Assembly (NCBI RefSeq): GCF_900115055.1
Contig: NZ_FOVD01000002.1
Coordinates: 372,001 to 436,000 of the forward strand
DNA from: Chryseobacterium oleae
Lineage (GTDB): Bacteria; Bacteroidota; Bacteroidia; Flavobacteriales; Weeksellaceae
DNA length: 64,000 bases
Reading direction: 5' to 3'
Below are positions 9,128-18,015 of this stretch, one piece after another. The notes below the pieces were generated by a model. It made no database searches, was not told where the DNA came from, and saw nothing but the letters and a program-made list of their open reading frames with translations. Both the position numbers and the translations under genes were made by a program. Numbering within the stretch: position 1 is the first letter of the stretch; each line of letters opens with the position of its first letter.

Positions 9128-12100
9128 TTATAATGTTTTGAAAAGCCTGTCTATCAGATTTCTTGTGTTTGCATCCGGAGAGACTTTATAAAATTCATTA
9201 AGTAAATCGAGAGAAGAAGGTTTTTTAGGATAGTGATTGTTTTGAAGGAAATTTTTCAATGCTTCATTTACTTTTTCTTCCCCGATCAGTTCACTTAATT
9301 TCACCATGGCTACAGCACCTTTGGAATAGGCGATATGAGGTGAATCACCTGTCGTTCTGTAGATCGGAATATTTTCAGACAGACCTTTTTCGTTGTCATA
9401 AATCTGCTGATGCATTTTGATCCTTTCCTCCATTTTTTCTTTGCCGTGCATCTTTTTATAAAGCATCATTTCCGTATACATCGCAAGCGTCTCGGTGAGC
9501 ATTACCGCTCCTTCTCTGTCATCCGGATTGATCTGGCTGTTTCCCCACCAAAGATGAGAAAGTTCGTGGCCTGCCAGTTCATTGATCACGTCCTGTTCTT
9601 TATCAGCGTGGATATTGGCATGGAAAATCATATCCTCAGGCATAAATATCGCCGACGGATACGCTGTTGCTGCAAAACCTCTGGTGAAAGAGGAGATTTC
9701 AGCAAAATTGACCGTTTTAAAAGGATATTTTCCAAAATTCTGTTCACAGTAATCCAACGTAATTTTTGCATTTTCAAGAAGATGATCTGCGTTTCCGAAA
9801 TGCTTTTTATGATAGAAGATATTGATGGTAATGCCTTTATACAAAACACTTTTCACCTGATAGTCTGCCGAAGAAACCGCAAACCGGAACGGAATACTTT
9901 CCGCTTTGTACTGAAAATAGTTTCGCCCCGATTTTTTCCATTTTTTAACCAGATCTCCGGTGCCAATGGCAGTCTGATCACCTTCTGTAGAAACCGTCAT
10001 CTTTAAATTGATAAAATCCTTTTTAAAGACCTCCGGAGCTTCCGGTTTTTTCAGCTCTGCGAGTTTTCCCAGGTTGTTTTTCTTCCGCAACTGCTCATCC
10101 TGGATTTCTTCATCTTTCTGATACCCGATCACAGGATAATATCTGCTGATCCGCATAAAAGAACCGTTTTCTATCACCGCATTGAAAGACTGATGTCCGT
10201 TAACCGCATACCATTTGTAGGAAAGTTTGAAATCAAGGTGGGCAATTCCTCCGGGTTTGATGGCTTGTTTTAAATGAACCTCAGAAATGTTTTTATTAAT
10301 TTTCACAGTCTCGGAACCTGTCTGAAAAACAGCGGATTCTGTAATAAGATCAGGGTTGAAATTAATCAACACCTTATCAATAGGCTGATCGGTAAAATTG
10401 GCAAGGACATATTTTCCTGTAATCCGGTATGCATTTTCAGATGGGTGTAATGTAATCTCGGTGGTTACATCAGTGATTTCCGGTTGAGGCTTATTTTCAT
10501 ACTTCTTAAAATCCTTTTCGTACTGAACGGCTGTTGCTAAGTCTTTTTCTTCATTTTTAGGAATATAACCTTTCATAAAAAGTGTTCCTGCAAAAATACC
10601 CGAAATAAGCAAAACCAGGCCGGGAATTAGGGTGATCAGATTCAATTTTTTCGATCTGATCGCTTGATCTATCATCCATAAAAATGAAATGATTCCGGCT
10701 CCGAATAAAAGCCTTTCCGCAAAGGCATACATATAAATACCATAACCATTAAAATCACTGTAACTCCCTTTAAAATCTGAAAATATTCTGAATAAAGGAT
10801 AAGGAACGATCTTTCCGGATGCAGGTCCGGCCAATAGAAATACCGCAAGAACGGAAATGCCCAGAGCAATCAATTTATTTCTGATCACATGATTGATCAG
10901 AAGGATGAGTCCTGAGAAAAGAATCAACGGAAATGTATTGAAAAGAAAAACGCCCAGATAAGCATTCCAATCAATATGAAGATATTGATACATGGCCTGA
11001 AAGACAATCCCCTGAACGATTAAAATTCCGGTAAAAAAGAACAGCAAAACACTGACAGAAATGAAATGCCCCGAGAGTCTGATTTTTGAGAAAAAAGTAC
11101 TGTCTTCGATCAGCGAAAATCCGGATGAACGGCTTCTCCAATACAGATCATTAATGAAATAAGCCACAAGAAGAAGTCCAAACAATGGAAAATTTTCTGA
11201 AATAGTGGTTGCCATAAGACCTGAACCTGCATATTTCTGGGGAAGACGGATTCCTTTCTCGATCTCAGCGTACATTTCCATTCCGACGAAGAAAAGCAAC
11301 AGGATGGAAACGGCAGGAATAGTAATGCTTTTGAAGAGATAGAGTAAGTCAATTTTAGCATAAGAAAGGATGGACTTAAAAGCATTTTTTTGACCGAAAT
11401 TCACCTTGGATATAGTGTAAGAAAATGATGATTTGCTTTTAATTTCTGAACTTGAATTTACTTTTTTTACTTTTTGTTTTGAAACAGAAGAAAAAGAAAA
11501 CAGCCGGTAAGTGAGCCAAAGAAATAACAAAGACGCCACTGAAAAAATGACCCTGTTGATGATTAAATATCCCGAAAATGGTACTAATGAAGCGTTTTTC
11601 TGATCTACAGAAAGTGTTCTGGCTTCAAAAAAATAGGATGATAATCCGAACGGATCCAGGAAGGCAGAAACTTGCTGCGTTTCTATGGATTGAGGTAAAC
11701 CGCCAGCCATAAACGGCGAATTGGAAAATACCAGAACCACCATATAGAGGACATAGAGTAAAAGTCCGGCAACAACAGCGAGCAGTTTCTTCTTGGCTAT
11801 TAATGAGATCAGAAAGATAAAACTGCAGACAAAAAAAGTGTTGATGAGACCAAAAATCACCATCGGATACAGATAATACCCCAAATTGAACACCTCCTGC
11901 ATTTCACTTCCGGTCCGGGTGACCTGACCAATGAGGAAGCCAGTCATTAAAAAGGAAAAGCTGAAGAAAGTCTGCAGGAAATAGGTGCTGAATCTTCCGC
12001 TGAGATACGTCCATTTAGAAAAAGGAAAGGAAAAGAGTACAAGATCAAATTTTGAATCCTGGTCCTTAAAAAGTAGCTGTACCGCATAAATAACAGCCAT

Positions 12101-12295
12101 AAATATGATGGAAAGACTCATCATTCCGGTCATAAAACCAATGGTGTACGGTGAATTGAGATAGATTCCGTCTCCAGCCGTAAGATTGAACTGGCTGCCG
12201 CAGAAAATACCAATGCCTGCTAAGAGTAAGGCGATAAGATAGGCTGGCCAGTGCTTGGTGATGCGTCTGGCTTCAAATAAAAATAGGGCGTTCAT
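9128..12295 (-). CDS. ABC transporter permease fused to an M1-family metallopeptidase
   Basis: A 1055-residue fusion. Roughly the first 560 residues hold two blocks of about six membrane helices each, like two ABC-2 permease halves. After a single hydrophobic segment (LITLIPGLVLLISGIFAGTLF) comes a periplasmic domain of about 470 residues with the M1 aminopeptidase zinc motif HELSHLWWG near residue 910 and TETLAMYTEMM containing the third ligand Glu. The usual GAMEN substrate motif is not evident. The ATPase gene lies 2 bases upstream in the same operon, so both probably form one exporter. The peptidase may process the exported peptide or act on envelope peptides, which is inference. This fusion recurs in Flavobacteriia. 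Confidence 0.88.
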   Translation of the reverse strand: MNALFLFEARRITKHWPAYLIALLLAGIGIFCGSQFNLTAGDGIYLNSPYTIGFMTGMMSLSIIFMAVIYAVQLLFKDQDSKFDLVLFSFPFSKWTYLSGRFSTYFLQTFFSFSFLMTGFLIGQVTRTGSEMQEVFNLGYYLYPMVIFGLINTFFVCSFIFLISLIAKKKLLAVVAGLLLYVLYMVVLVFSNSPFMAGGLPQSIETQQVSAFLDPFGLSSYFFEARTLSVDQKNASLVPFSGYLIINRVIFSVASLLFLWLTYRLFSFSSVSKQKVKKVNSSSEIKSKSSFSYTISKVNFGQKNAFKSILSYAKIDLLYLFKSITIPAVSILLLFFVGMEMYAEIEKGIRLPQKYAGSGLMATTISENFPLFGLLLVAYFINDLYWRSRSSGFSLIEDSTFFSKIRLSGHFISVSVLLFFFTGILIVQGIVFQAMYQYLHIDWNAYLGVFLFNTFPLILFSGLILLINHVIRNKLIALGISVLAVFLLAGPASGKIVPYPLFRIFSDFKGSYSDFNGYGIYMYAFAERLLFGAGIISFLWMIDQAIRSKKLNLITLIPGLVLLISGIFAGTLFMKGYIPKNEEKDLATAVQYEKDFKKYENKPQPEITDVTTEITLHPSENAYRITGKYVLANFTDQPIDKVLINFNPDLITESAVFQTGSETVKINKNISEVHLKQAIKPGGIAHLDFKLSYKWYAVNGHQSFNAVIENGSFMRISRYYPVIGYQKDEEIQDEQLRKKNNLGKLAELKKPEAPEVFKKDFINLKMTVSTEGDQTAIGTGDLVKKWKKSGRNYFQYKAESIPFRFAVSSADYQVKSVLYKGITINIFYHKKHFGNADHLLENAKITLDYCEQNFGKYPFKTVNFAEISSFTRGFAATAYPSAIFMPEDMIFHANIHADKEQDVINELAGHELSHLWWGNSQINPDDREGAVMLTETLAMYTEMMLYKKMHGKEKMEERIKMHQQIYDNEKGLSENIPIYRTTGDSPHIAYSKGAVAMVKLSELIGEEKVNEALKNFLQNNHYPKKPSSLDLLNEFYKVSPDANTRNLIDRLFKTL

Positions 12296-12297
12296 GG

Positions 12298-13170
12298 CTA
12301 AGGTTTTTGAGTGAGTGTACGGAAGTAAACGTGCTCCAGAAGCGGACTGACTGCGTTGAAATCTTTCGGCTGGTCTTCTGAAAATACGGTAATATGAAGT
12401 TCTCTTTCGATCAGTTGTCGGCTGATGATCTCATGGCTGGAAAGGTAATGGTCCAGTTCGTTTTTGTCGATGGGTTTGGACCAGATCCTGTCTTCCAGTT
12501 CAGAAATCAATTCTGCGGGTTTTCCCTGTCTTAAAATCTGTCCGTTATTCATCACCGCCATTTCTGAGCACAGATTCCTGACATCTTCCACCAGATGGGT
12601 CGAAAGAATGACGATAACCTCCTGGCTGATGTCATTCAAAAGGGAGTTGAAGCGGTTACGTTCTTCAGGATCAAGGCCTGCCGTAGGTTCGTCTACGATG
12701 ATGATTTTCGGATTTCCCAGGAGGGCCTGAGCAACACCAAAACGCTGTTTCATCCCACCCGAAAAAGTATGGACTTCTTTCTTCCTGAAATCCGAAAGAT
12801 TAACTTTTTCCAGTAGGCTGAGGATCTGTTCTTTGCGTTCTGTACGGTCTATGATCCCTTTTAACACAGCAATATGTTCCAGAAGGTCATAGGCAGAAAC
12901 TTTCGGATAGACTCCAAAATCCTGCGGAAGAAAACCGAGGTTTTGCTTGATGTAATCGGGGTCTTTTGAGACATCCTTTCCGTTGAAGATAATATTTCCG
13001 GAAGTAGGTTTTTGCAGTCCCACAATGGTTTTCATTAAAGAGGATTTTCCGGCACCATTCGGACCTAATAACCCGAACATGCCGTTCCCGATGTCGAGCG
13101 AGATGTCTTTAACCGCTTGAAAGCCATTCTTGTAAATGAGGCTTAAATTGTTGATAGATAAAGTATTCAT
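12298..13170 (-). CDS. ABC transporter ATP-binding protein
   Basis: A 290-residue ATPase with Walker A GPNGAGKSS near residues 36-44, signature FSGGMKQR near 140, Walker B IIIVDEPTAGLDPEE and the switch His in ILSTHLVEDV. The C-terminal 70 residues are an extra domain seen in exporters of the ABC-2 type. The fusion permease-peptidase gene follows after 2 bases, so the ATPase almost certainly drives that permease. It is the first gene of the operon; the region upstream is filled by heptamer repeats and no clear promoter box was found. Confidence 0.93.
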   Translation of the reverse strand: MNTLSINNLSLIYKNGFQAVKDISLDIGNGMFGLLGPNGAGKSSLMKTIVGLQKPTSGNIIFNGKDVSKDPDYIKQNLGFLPQDFGVYPKVSAYDLLEHIAVLKGIIDRTERKEQILSLLEKVNLSDFRKKEVHTFSGGMKQRFGVAQALLGNPKIIIVDEPTAGLDPEERNRFNSLLNDISQEVIVILSTHLVEDVRNLCSEMAVMNNGQILRQGKPAELISELEDRIWSKPIDKNELDHYLSSHEIISRQLIERELHITVFSEDQPKDFNAVSPLLEHVYFRTLTQKP

Positions 13171-13231
13171 ATTATAAGGTTTGGATAATAGAAGGGTAAG
13201 GCAGACCGTTGTGGTTGCTTGTGTAGATATT

Positions 13232-13322
13232 AGATTTCAGATTTCAGATATCAGACGTCAGATTTCAGGCTGAGGGAATGACAAATTTGAGAGACAAGAA
13301 TCAAGAACCAAGAGACAAGATT
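13232..13322. repeat. Intergenic heptamer-period repeats
   Basis: AGATTTC, AGATTTC, AGATATC, AGACGTC and AGATTTC run at exact 7-base steps (13232-13266). Then CAAGAAT, CAAGAAC, CAAGAGA and CAAGATT follow (13295-13322). These are two differently worded heptamer runs in one 257-base gap between operons. Confidence 0.7.
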
Positions 13323-13396
13323 TTAGATGCAGGACGATAATTCATTAGCTAAATGACTAACAAGTAGCAACAAGCAACTGACAACCAAAATTCATT

Positions 13397-13419
13397 CTCA
13401 AACTCTCCGACTCTCAAAC
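13397..13419. repeat. 23-base repeat, inverted copy at 20985-21007
   Basis: The 23 bases starting CTCAAACTCTCC and ending GACTCTCAAAC recur as an exact reverse complement at 20985-21007. Both copies lie in intergenic DNA. Confidence 0.75.
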
Positions 13420-13427
13420 ACGAAACA

Positions 13428-13631
13428 TTATTCTCTAAATTCTAAAATATCCCCGGGCTGACATTCCAGAATTTTGCAGATGGCTTCCAGGGTATCGAAA
13501 CGGACCCCCTTTGCTTTGCCGGTTTTAAGAATGGATAGATTAACAGGGGTGATTCCTAATTTTTCTGCCAGTTCTTTACTCTGCATTTTTCGCTTGGCTA
13601 GCATGACATCTAAGTTGACTATGATTGGCAT
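13428..13631 (-). CDS. Small HTH (Cro/CI-type, YozG-like) transcriptional regulator
   Basis: A 67-residue protein that is essentially one helix-turn-helix domain. LAEKLGITPVNLSILKTGKAKGVRFDTLEAICKILECQPGDILEF matches the YozG/Cro-CI type, with recognition helix near residues 28-40. The gene overlaps the DUF2975 stop by one base (TAATG), so translation is probably coupled. Pairs of DUF2975 membrane protein and this HTH type are common in Bacteroidetes and Firmicutes; the membrane protein may control the regulator, which is inference. The likely target is its own promoter at 14169-14197. Confidence 0.88.
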   Translation of the reverse strand: MPIIVNLDVMLAKRKMQSKELAEKLGITPVNLSILKTGKAKGVRFDTLEAICKILECQPGDILEFRE

Positions 13632-14158
13632 TATATAAATAGGTCTTGTTCGTTTTGCAAATGTAGTCCTTGCTTGAAGATATTCGCAAGAAACAGACAG
13701 AAAATTCCAAGCATGAAGTGGATAAACACCAATCCCCAGATCATACTTTCTACTTCCACAAAGAAACTTGCTATGATAACTATAGGAAGTGGAATGAAAA
13801 TATTATACAGGTAAAATCGCTTAAGCTGAAGTATATTTTCTTTTACAAACAGTTTTGACTGAAAAAATACTTTGAAAACCTTGGCTGAAAGCCAGAAAAA
13901 AATCCCGTAGGTAATTAAAACCAGTAAGAATGAAAAGATGATATAAGAGCAGTTACGTTCAATATTCAGAAACGGCTGCTCTGTAAAAGGATAGTTGATA
14001 TGCAGAAACATATTATCCTTATACGGAGTGATGGCATAACCGGTGAGCAGGCATACAATTGAATAGACAAAAGTGATCAGATACCCCGCCGAGAGTACAA
14101 TACAAATGTAGTACAGAATCTTCGCAATAATTTTGGTCTGGTTCATGGCAATAATCAT
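13631..14158 (-). CDS. DUF2975 family membrane protein
   Basis: A 175-residue protein with four predicted membrane segments: ILYYICIVLSAGYLITFVYSIVCLL, YIIFSFLLVLITYGIFFWL, FIPLPIVIIASFFVEV and MIWGLVFIHFMLGIFCLFLANIF. The pattern and the coupled HTH gene identify DUF2975. Its function is unknown. The start at 14158 is very close to the likely transcription start, so the internal Met at 14146 (MNQTKIIAKI) may be the real one. It is first in a two-gene operon. Confidence 0.83.
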   Translation of the reverse strand: MIIAMNQTKIIAKILYYICIVLSAGYLITFVYSIVCLLTGYAITPYKDNMFLHINYPFTEQPFLNIERNCSYIIFSFLLVLITYGIFFWLSAKVFKVFFQSKLFVKENILQLKRFYLYNIFIPLPIVIIASFFVEVESMIWGLVFIHFMLGIFCLFLANIFKQGLHLQNEQDLFI

Positions 14159-14168
14159 TTAACTATTG

Positions 14169-14197
14169 CAAATTTATAATTAATTATCGTAAAACAA
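14169..14197 (-). promoter_or_regulatory. Promoter of the DUF2975-HTH operon with a palindrome in the spacer
   Basis: On the minus strand a TTG at 14195-14197, an 18-base spacer and TAAATTTG at 14169-14176 match the flavobacterial consensus. The perfect palindrome ATAATTAATTAT (14176-14187) covers the spacer and is a candidate operator for the HTH protein. Confidence 0.65.
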
Positions 14198-14311
14198 TAA
14201 TTATATTAAGTAAAAAAATATTTAGTGAATCTCAAATGGAATTTGAAAATCAAAAAATCTGCTTTGTTTAACGCGTTTTTTGCCTAAATTTAAATGATAA
14301 AATTATTTCTC

Positions 14312-14656
14312 ATGGCATACAGTATTGAACTGGCGGACAAAGTTCGTGAACGGCTTTCAGAAATTCCTGATCTTGAGATTAAGGAAAAGAAAATGTTCAG
14401 TGGATTAGCATTTTTGGTCAATGATAAAATGTGCATTAATATAAGCCATGATCAACTCATGTGCCGTTATGACCCTGATTTGGAAGAAGAAGTTTCAGAA
14501 AGAACAGGTTTTCTTCCCATGATCATGAAAGGAAAGCAACTCAATGGATATTGCTATGTGGAACCTGTGGGTTTTCAAAATCAGGCTGATTTTGAGTACT
14601 GGATAAAAATATGCCTGAATTACAATTCTGTAGCCAAAGCTTCAAAGAAAAAATAA
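14312..14656 (+). CDS. TfoX/Sxy N-terminal domain protein
   Basis: A 114-residue protein starting MAYSIELADKVRERL. It spans the TfoX N-terminal fold: EKKMFSGLAFLVNDKMCINIS, then the ligand-like YDPDLEEEVSERTG, and the C-terminal GYCYVEPVGFQNQADFEYWIKICLNY. Full-length TfoX/Sxy regulates competence in gammaproteobacteria; single-domain forms such as this occur widely and have no established role. I start at the ATG at 14312 because the family begins there; an upstream ATG at 14294 adds six hydrophobic residues. It stands alone between unrelated genes. Confidence 0.85.
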   Translation: MAYSIELADKVRERLSEIPDLEIKEKKMFSGLAFLVNDKMCINISHDQLMCRYDPDLEEEVSERTGFLPMIMKGKQLNGYCYVEPVGFQNQADFEYWIKICLNYNSVAKASKKK

Positions 14657-15077
14657 TCTTAATATTCCTAATTTTTTTTAACCATTAAGGTGAAATTGAG
14701 GTAAATCTGTTTGAATTTTTTTGTTGGAAAAACGCGAAGGATCGCAAAGAAATTTGAAAAGATTATGTTGTAAGGCGCTAGGATTTTATCTGCGATAAAA
14801 TGGTAGACCGCTCAATAAAAGCCAATGGACTTGCTGAAAATCTCTGATTTTCTTGCGCCTTAAAATATCCTCATTTTAGTTCAGACTTTGCGCCCATTTG
14901 CGTTTTTCCAACTATAAGGAATGCCATAAATATCTGGCTGTATAGTTTCAAGACTTTATTAGGAAGGTTTGAAATTTTAAATATCAATTGAATACATGTA
15001 GACGAAATACTTTTTGTACTTCACTGTTGAGGAAAATAAACCTTTAAACAACTTCTTATTAAGAATATTAAGATTGA
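14657..15077. repeat. Intergenic repeat region between TfoX-like and RlaP-like genes
   Basis: No gene is seen in these 421 bases. Near 14725 GGAAAAACGCGAAGGATCGC faces a complementary CGCCCATTTGCGTTTTTCC near 14890, giving an inverted-repeat outline. Inside it lies AGGATTTTATCTGCGATAAA (14780-14799), which recurs inverted at 5889-5910 and 23689-23710. The rest is AT-rich. Confidence 0.6.
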
Positions 15078-16139
15078 TCACTGGCAGTATAATTTTTCGC
15101 GTATTGCTATTAAAATTTTTTCCGTCTTTTTTACATCCAGACTGTCGGGAAGGAGAGAAACGGAATGCTCGTGTTCTATCGAGTCTATAAGATCTTCAGC
15201 TTTTTGCATTACTTTTTCATAAGACCAGTTTCCGGCTTTGATATCAAGCAATTCCTCTCTGTTGTCTACGCGGATCTGTAAAGAATTTGTCTTAAAAATA
15301 TGCTCACACGACTGCAAAAGGCGGATGGTGTGCATCATATTCTTGCTGTCATAATTCTGGCCGTGCTGCTGATTGACGTTGTAGCGGTCTTCATTACGTT
15401 CAGACACCCATTTCCAGTATTCCTTATAGTCTTTGCAATAGGTGGAGTAGGCGTCCAGATTGCATGAAAGATAAGCTATGGGTTTTTCATCCTTAGGAAC
15501 GGAAGACAGAGACACCTGATTGGCTTCTTCATGCTGAATCATTCCTTTATAGCCTAAAGTTCCGGACTCATCATAAAACAGGGCGTGCATTCCTTTTGTA
15601 TTCCCGATGCTGATCAGTCCGCATTTTTCCTGAACTTTTCCGTTGTCGGAGAGCCATTTCTTCAAAGGAACCGATCCCTGATTTTCAAGAATGTGGCAGA
15701 AATCCAGAACAGATTTTCTTTCCTTTTCAATGGGATTAAGAATCTTTTTATTGAGTCCTTTTGCTTTTTTGATCTGCGATACAGCGTATCCTGCAAAGGT
15801 ATCTTTACATAATTTAGATAAAAAGTCTTCCGTACGGAGCAAATCCATCAGCGGATCTTTGTGCAGGATACATTCTTCCGGACTTGCAAGCATCTCCAGA
15901 ATATTGGGGTTGTTTTTCTGCAGTAGTTCTACAAATCGTCCAATCTCATAATAAGTGATGTCATTCGTTTCATTAGACATCTGGGGGATATAATTCAGCC
16001 CGAAAAAATCTTCTTTCGGCAGATAATAAACCCCACGGATATCCGTATCCGAATTTTCTGTAGCCAGCCCGAAAGCGCGGCTGCCGGAGATGGCTTCGAA
16101 GAGGATGAGGTGGTTGGTTTTTAAGTCTTGGATGGTCAT
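15078..16139 (-). CDS. RlaP-type nucleotidyltransferase (DNA polymerase beta superfamily), copy B
   Basis: A 353-residue protein with the nucleotidyltransferase core GSRAFGLATENSDTDIRGVY near residues 19-37; the paired Asp residues 31 and 33 should bind metal. The rest (RFVELLQKNNPNILEML, the FAGYAVSQIKKAKGLNKK helix region) fits the COG3541/PF10127 group, named RlaP for its association with RNA repair genes. The likely reaction is nucleotide transfer to an RNA end. Its ATG overlaps the UvrD-like stop codon by four bases (ATGA), so it is translationally coupled to the nuclease-helicase pair. A second member lies upstream at 20175-20921. Codon use and composition resemble the core genes, unlike the AT-rich pair between. 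Confidence 0.83.
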   Translation of the reverse strand: MTIQDLKTNHLILFEAISGSRAFGLATENSDTDIRGVYYLPKEDFFGLNYIPQMSNETNDITYYEIGRFVELLQKNNPNILEMLASPEECILHKDPLMDLLRTEDFLSKLCKDTFAGYAVSQIKKAKGLNKKILNPIEKERKSVLDFCHILENQGSVPLKKWLSDNGKVQEKCGLISIGNTKGMHALFYDESGTLGYKGMIQHEEANQVSLSSVPKDEKPIAYLSCNLDAYSTYCKDYKEYWKWVSERNEDRYNVNQQHGQNYDSKNMMHTIRLLQSCEHIFKTNSLQIRVDNREELLDIKAGNWSYEKVMQKAEDLIDSIEHEHSVSLLPDSLDVKKTEKILIAIREKLYCQ

Positions 16140-18013
16140 TGATGTAAAAAATTATCTATAGACAAAACATTTTCTTCTCCAAACCAAGATTTAATATTTT
16201 GGAGTGCTAAATCATTCATTTCTGATAATGCTAGAACTATAAGATTTTCTTTTGCTCTAGAACATTCCACGTAAAATAGATTTCTTGTTCTTACTTTTCT
16301 ATTTATCGTCTCATCAGTATTATCAAAAAATTTCTCAAAATTATATTCTGACTTCCATTCTGTATCATCAATAATTGTTAAAACATTCCTAAATTCATCG
16401 CCTTTTGTCCCGTGTTTAGTAGAAAATACAGTGTTGTTTTGAGTGTGATTGAAAAAATTGATAATTTCTTGGTAGGGTAAATCCATAAAGCTTTCATAAA
16501 GAAGTTTATCACTTTCTATTCTTTCTTTTTGCTTTATATCTTCAATTGTATTAATATCAATATTGATTCTATCTCTGAATTTAATTATTGCTTCAGGAAT
16601 TCTCAAAATGTTTTTTTGTAGAATAAATTCGAAAACTTCACGTATACTTTTAGTTTGTCTTTTCTCAACCAAAATATTTAAAATTTTATTTATTTTCACT
16701 TTTGTTTGATGTGTGAAATTATCATCATAAATATTTCCACTTTTCTTTAAAAACCGAATAACCTCATTATAATTTTTTCTTTCCCAAAAATGAATTAAAT
16801 GTTCAATTCCTGTGTTTCTTTCTTGTGAGCTTTTTTTGTCAATATATCCTGTAAAATATCTTACTAATGGATTATTTCTATCTAATAATTGGTCTTTTGT
16901 TCTTTGACTTCTACCATATCTAATATCAAATATTCTAAATAATCTCCAGAAGTTAGCCCTTTTAGCAACTCTGCTATTGGCCAAAACTAAGATTTTGTCA
17001 TGATTATTTCCTTTAAAATTCCAATCTTTACTGTTTAGATTTTTTATGACATTATCATAATTTTCATTTTTTAATGGTTCAATTCTACTTTCATAATCGG
17101 TAACATTTTCATCAAAAATAGTTTTTCCATTTTTGTTTACTTTTGTTTTTCTTGGAGGTAAGTAATTACAATATATGAATTTAACATTCCCATCTAAATT
17201 TTTTTGAGGAATTTGTTGAATATTTTTTCTGAAATTATTTAGAAGGTTAATGATATTTCTGGATGAGCGATAATTTTCTTCTTTTTTCACTAACTCTAAT
17301 TTTTTATTGTAGTCAAACAGATAATAGCTTTCCAAATTTCCTATTCCTACATCATAAATTTTTTGATGAGAATCACCATAAAAACCTAATAGTAGGTTTG
17401 AATAATTTCTTTCTAAAAGACAATCTATTAAAGATGTAATTACTTCCTTTGCGGTGTCTTGATATTCATCTATAAATATAAAAGGGTATTTTTGAGCTAC
17501 TATAGTTGTTAACGTTGTATAATTTTCAAACATTTTTGACGCAAGTTCAATTATATCGTTATGATGTAATAGGCCTTTTTCAAAATCTCTAAATGCTGAA
17601 TCATCATAGTTTATTGATTTTATATTTTGTATGCGTTCATTTAAATTAGGATAATATTTACTATCTTTTTCTCTATTTACGTCTTCAGCATATCTAATTT
17701 CATTAAGAATACAAACTTCAATTTTTAACTGTTTTTGAAAAGTTTTAATGGATTCCCATAAAAACTCGTGAATTGTAAGAACTCTAACAATAGAATTGTT
17801 TTCTATTCTTCTTATAATCTCATTTTTTGCAATATTAGTGTAAGTAATACAAATTATTTTTTGAAGATTGTTTTCTAACTCTTCTGAATAATTATCGATT
17901 ATATACTTTAAGGTTTGTACTAAAGTATATGTTTTACCAGCACCAGCACCAGCTTCTAATACAAAACTTTTTTTATTTTCAAGATGATTTACAATTTGTT
18001 CAAATGCATTCAT
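16136..18013 (-). CDS. UvrD-like helicase of a Gabija-like pair (GajB-like)
   Basis: A 625-residue superfamily 1 helicase. Motif I is AGAGAGKT near residues 21-28, motif II FIDEYQDTAKE near 180, motif III GDSHQKIYD, then RSSRNI, TKHGTKGDEF and the motif VI-like YVECSRAKENL near the C-terminus. It begins at the ATG at 18011-18013, two bases after the OLD-nuclease stop; an in-frame ATG at 18094 would force a 79-base overlap. Adjacent OLD-family nuclease plus UvrD helicase is the arrangement of Gabija defence and of class 2 OLD proteins. DNA here is much more AT-rich than neighbouring genes, pointing to transfer. Antiphage activity is inferred from family and pairing. Confidence 0.85.
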   Translation of the reverse strand: MNAFEQIVNHLENKKSFVLEAGAGAGKTYTLVQTLKYIIDNYSEELENNLQKIICITYTNIAKNEIIRRIENNSIVRVLTIHEFLWESIKTFQKQLKIEVCILNEIRYAEDVNREKDSKYYPNLNERIQNIKSINYDDSAFRDFEKGLLHHNDIIELASKMFENYTTLTTIVAQKYPFIFIDEYQDTAKEVITSLIDCLLERNYSNLLLGFYGDSHQKIYDVGIGNLESYYLFDYNKKLELVKKEENYRSSRNIINLLNNFRKNIQQIPQKNLDGNVKFIYCNYLPPRKTKVNKNGKTIFDENVTDYESRIEPLKNENYDNVIKNLNSKDWNFKGNNHDKILVLANSRVAKRANFWRLFRIFDIRYGRSQRTKDQLLDRNNPLVRYFTGYIDKKSSQERNTGIEHLIHFWERKNYNEVIRFLKKSGNIYDDNFTHQTKVKINKILNILVEKRQTKSIREVFEFILQKNILRIPEAIIKFRDRINIDINTIEDIKQKERIESDKLLYESFMDLPYQEIINFFNHTQNNTVFSTKHGTKGDEFRNVLTIIDDTEWKSEYNFEKFFDNTDETINRKVRTRNLFYVECSRAKENLIVLALSEMNDLALQNIKSWFGEENVLSIDNFLHQ

Positions 18014-18015
18014 AA

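Noticed and set aside
9410..10006. 198-codon frame antisense to the permease-peptidase gene
   Set aside because: Lies entirely in the well-supported peptidase coding region and has no protein-like pattern.
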